From NCBI RefSeq assembly GCF_020084865.1, contig NZ_CP071953.1, positions 2,170,001-2,234,000 on the forward strand: a DNA stretch of 64,000 nt. Direction: 5' to 3'. How positions within the stretch are numbered: the first letter of the stretch is position 1; each line of letters begins with the position of its first letter. A model generated the notes under the pieces. It was not told the origin of the DNA and did not search any database. It saw nothing but the letters and a program-made list of their open reading frames with translations. The DNA is from Candidatus Kaistella beijingensis (lineage in GTDB: Bacteria; Bacteroidota; Bacteroidia; Flavobacteriales; Weeksellaceae). A program made the position numbers and the translations under genes. Positions 62,580 through 64,000 of this stretch are shown here, in pieces.

Positions 62580-63389
62580 GTGAAAAGAAAATTACTTTTT
62601 ATAGCTCTTTTGGTGTGCTCTTTTTCAGTATTTTCCCAAGAATATATTTTCGGAAAGGTAAAATCAGAATTTGGTAACGAACTCTTCGAAACCGTTGTCA
62701 TCAATACAAGAACTGATGAAAAAGTCCTTACCGACAAAGATGGGAATTACATGATTTATGCAAAACCAACCGATCAGCTTCGCTTTGTAAAAGGTGGCTA
62801 CGAACGAACCGATGTTAAAATCACCATCCAAAATTATTCATCACCATTAAATGTTTCATTAAGCAAATCTCCTTTCATTATTCCCGAAGTGGAAATTGCA
62901 TTTCATCCTACAGGAAATTTAAAAAAGGATTCGAGAGCATTGGATCAACCAAAAAAAGTAGTTGCGCTGAATTCATCATTAAACTCATATATGATGACTC
63001 CTTTAACGGAAGTTGCCCCAAAACTTTCCACACCATCTGCATTTGCGCCAAGAGATTTAAGAAGCGGACAAATGACTTTGATTGGAATAAATACGGAAAG
63101 TATTGTTTCAACAGTTTCAAAATTATTTGGAAAGAATAGAGAACAATTAACAACCGCCAATTACGCCGAAACGCAAGAATTTTATCGTAGAATAAAAAGC
63201 ACGGTGGATCTAAGTTTCTACACTTCGCAAGGTTGGGACGAGGAAGAAATCGACCGGTTCCTGATTTATGCAGACCAAACTTATTCTTTGGCGAAGAAGT
63301 ACCGAAACAATTTCAACATTTCCGCTATAAGTTTGGATATGAAATTGGCTTATAAAGAATACATCAAAACCAGAAAAGTGAGATCTTAA
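62580..63389 (+). CDS. Secreted protein with carboxypeptidase-regulatory-like domain
   Basis: A 269-residue exported protein of unknown function. The signal peptide is MKRKLLFIALLVCSFSVFSQ. Residues about 21-90 form a carboxypeptidase D regulatory-like beta-sandwich (YIFGKVKSEFGNELFETVVI then TDKDGNYMIYAKPTDQLRF). The rest is basic and unassigned, with a helical C-terminus. The start is GTG at 62580; an in-frame TTG two codons earlier is the alternative, and no ATG is available. Its stop overlaps the next ATG by one base, so the two similar genes are coupled. Confidence 0.8.
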   Translation: MKRKLLFIALLVCSFSVFSQEYIFGKVKSEFGNELFETVVINTRTDEKVLTDKDGNYMIYAKPTDQLRFVKGGYERTDVKITIQNYSSPLNVSLSKSPFIIPEVEIAFHPTGNLKKDSRALDQPKKVVALNSSLNSYMMTPLTEVAPKLSTPSAFAPRDLRSGQMTLIGINTESIVSTVSKLFGKNREQLTTANYAETQEFYRRIKSTVDLSFYTSQGWDEEEIDRFLIYADQTYSLAKKYRNNFNISAISLDMKLAYKEYIKTRKVRS

Positions 63390-64000
63390 TGATTCGGTTG
63401 CTTTTTATTGTTGCCTTTGTTGGAATCTCAATTTCCGCACAGCAAACGGTTTATGGGAAAATCACCGACGAAGAACAACATCCAATTCCTGCAACTTTGG
63501 TGATGAACATGAAAACTGGTTTTCAAGCCTATTCTGATTTGGAAGGAAATTTTTCCATCAATGGAAATTTTGGAGACGAAATAAGATTTGTGAGAAAAGG
63601 CTACGAAAGAGTTTCGCTTTTGTTCAATAATGAAAATCAGCGCTATGTTTCCATTACACTTTATCGATTTGCTGTTGCCATTGAGGAAGTGAAAATTGAG
63701 CAAGTGAAATTAACTGGAAATTTAGAAACCGATTCAAGAAATTTAACAAAAATCGACAAAGCTGAAATTCTAAATGCCGAAATCGGAGTTCCGAAACCTC
63801 CCGAAAAACCTCGTGAAACTCCACCACCAACGGTTAAAGAAGTTGGCGTTTTGCGATATGCTTTAAGCAATGTGATGAATTTTAATAATTTGTATAAAAA
63901 TATTTCTGGAGACGCCCGAAGAATGCGAACTCAATACCGTTACGAAGATTTGCAAAACAATATTCTTTGGATTAGAAAGCGTTTAGACGATGATTATTTC
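63389..64000 (+). CDS. Secreted carboxypeptidase-regulatory-like protein, partial (right edge)
   Basis: The first 204 codons of a homologue of the preceding gene. Signal peptide MIRLLFIVAFVGISISAQ, then the same beta-sandwich (TVYGKITDEEQHPIPATLVM, SDLEGNFSINGNFGDEIRFV). A proline-rich stretch (VPKPPEKPRETPPPTVKEVG) and a basic region follow. ATG at 63389 overlaps the previous stop as TAATG. The pair probably arose by duplication and may work together in the envelope; the function is unknown. The 3' end is outside the window. Confidence 0.82.
   Translation, partial: MIRLLFIVAFVGISISAQQTVYGKITDEEQHPIPATLVMNMKTGFQAYSDLEGNFSINGNFGDEIRFVRKGYERVSLLFNNENQRYVSITLYRFAVAIEEVKIEQVKLTGNLETDSRNLTKIDKAEILNAEIGVPKPPEKPRETPPPTVKEVGVLRYALSNVMNFNNLYKNISGDARRMRTQYRYEDLQNNILWIRKRLDDDYF

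Overview
The window is chromosomal DNA from a low-GC member of the Bacteroidota, most likely a flavobacterium of the Chryseobacterium/Kaistella group (Weeksellaceae). The evidence is the TAnnTTTG-type -7 promoter boxes with TTTG-like -33 boxes, the SusC/SusD pair, a GYDIA-type GHMP kinase, BshC (bacillithiol), an ATP-type PEP carboxykinase and LysM/periplasmic-binding fusions. No rRNA or tRNA was seen; the one structural RNA gene found is ssrA (tmRNA).

Layout. 1-6.5 kb: divergent katA (cut by the left edge) and oxyR; metK behind a probable SAM-II-like riboswitch; a secreted protein; a sigma-70-family factor with a 44-residue ORF behind it; a HAD hydrolase convergent with trpS. 6.6-24.1 kb: a minus-strand polysaccharide (O-antigen/LPS type) cluster with an ABC export pair (Wzm/Wzt), GDP-mannose and UDP-glucose sugar-nucleotide enzymes, a sugar C-methyltransferase, FkbM methyltransferases, glycosyltransferases, acetyltransferases and a glutamine amidotransferase. 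24.3-29.4 kb: rimP-nusA-infB with a terminator-like hairpin in the leader. 29.7-36.2 kb: SusC, SusD and a putative porin. 36.2-44 kb: a decayed DUF559 gene, bshC, a LysM protein, fabD, a GYDIA GHMP kinase and pckA. 44.0-45.7 kb: an IS1182-family insertion sequence.

45.87-61.89 kb is the most interesting part: a 16.0-kb integrated element inserted at the 3' end of ssrA. A 15-bp direct repeat of the ssrA 3' end marks both ends. Inside each end lies a pair of TTAGCRCCTA repeats with the same 12-bp period. The backbone reads integrase, unknown protein, HTH protein, SF3-like helicase, an iteron-like TGATGAG array, TOPRIM primase, an inverted repeat that could be oriT, and a MobV-like relaxase. After a truncated DUF1016 gene comes cargo: response regulator, histidine kinase, TolC/adaptor/RND efflux pump, acidic PepSY-like lipoprotein, PAP2 phosphatase and a small EamA transporter. 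Together this looks like a self-replicating-capable integrative mobilizable element carrying a two-component-controlled envelope/efflux module.

61.9-64 kb: intact ssrA, then two secreted carboxypeptidase-regulatory-like proteins, the second cut by the right edge. All function calls come from reading motifs and gene order; no database search was run.
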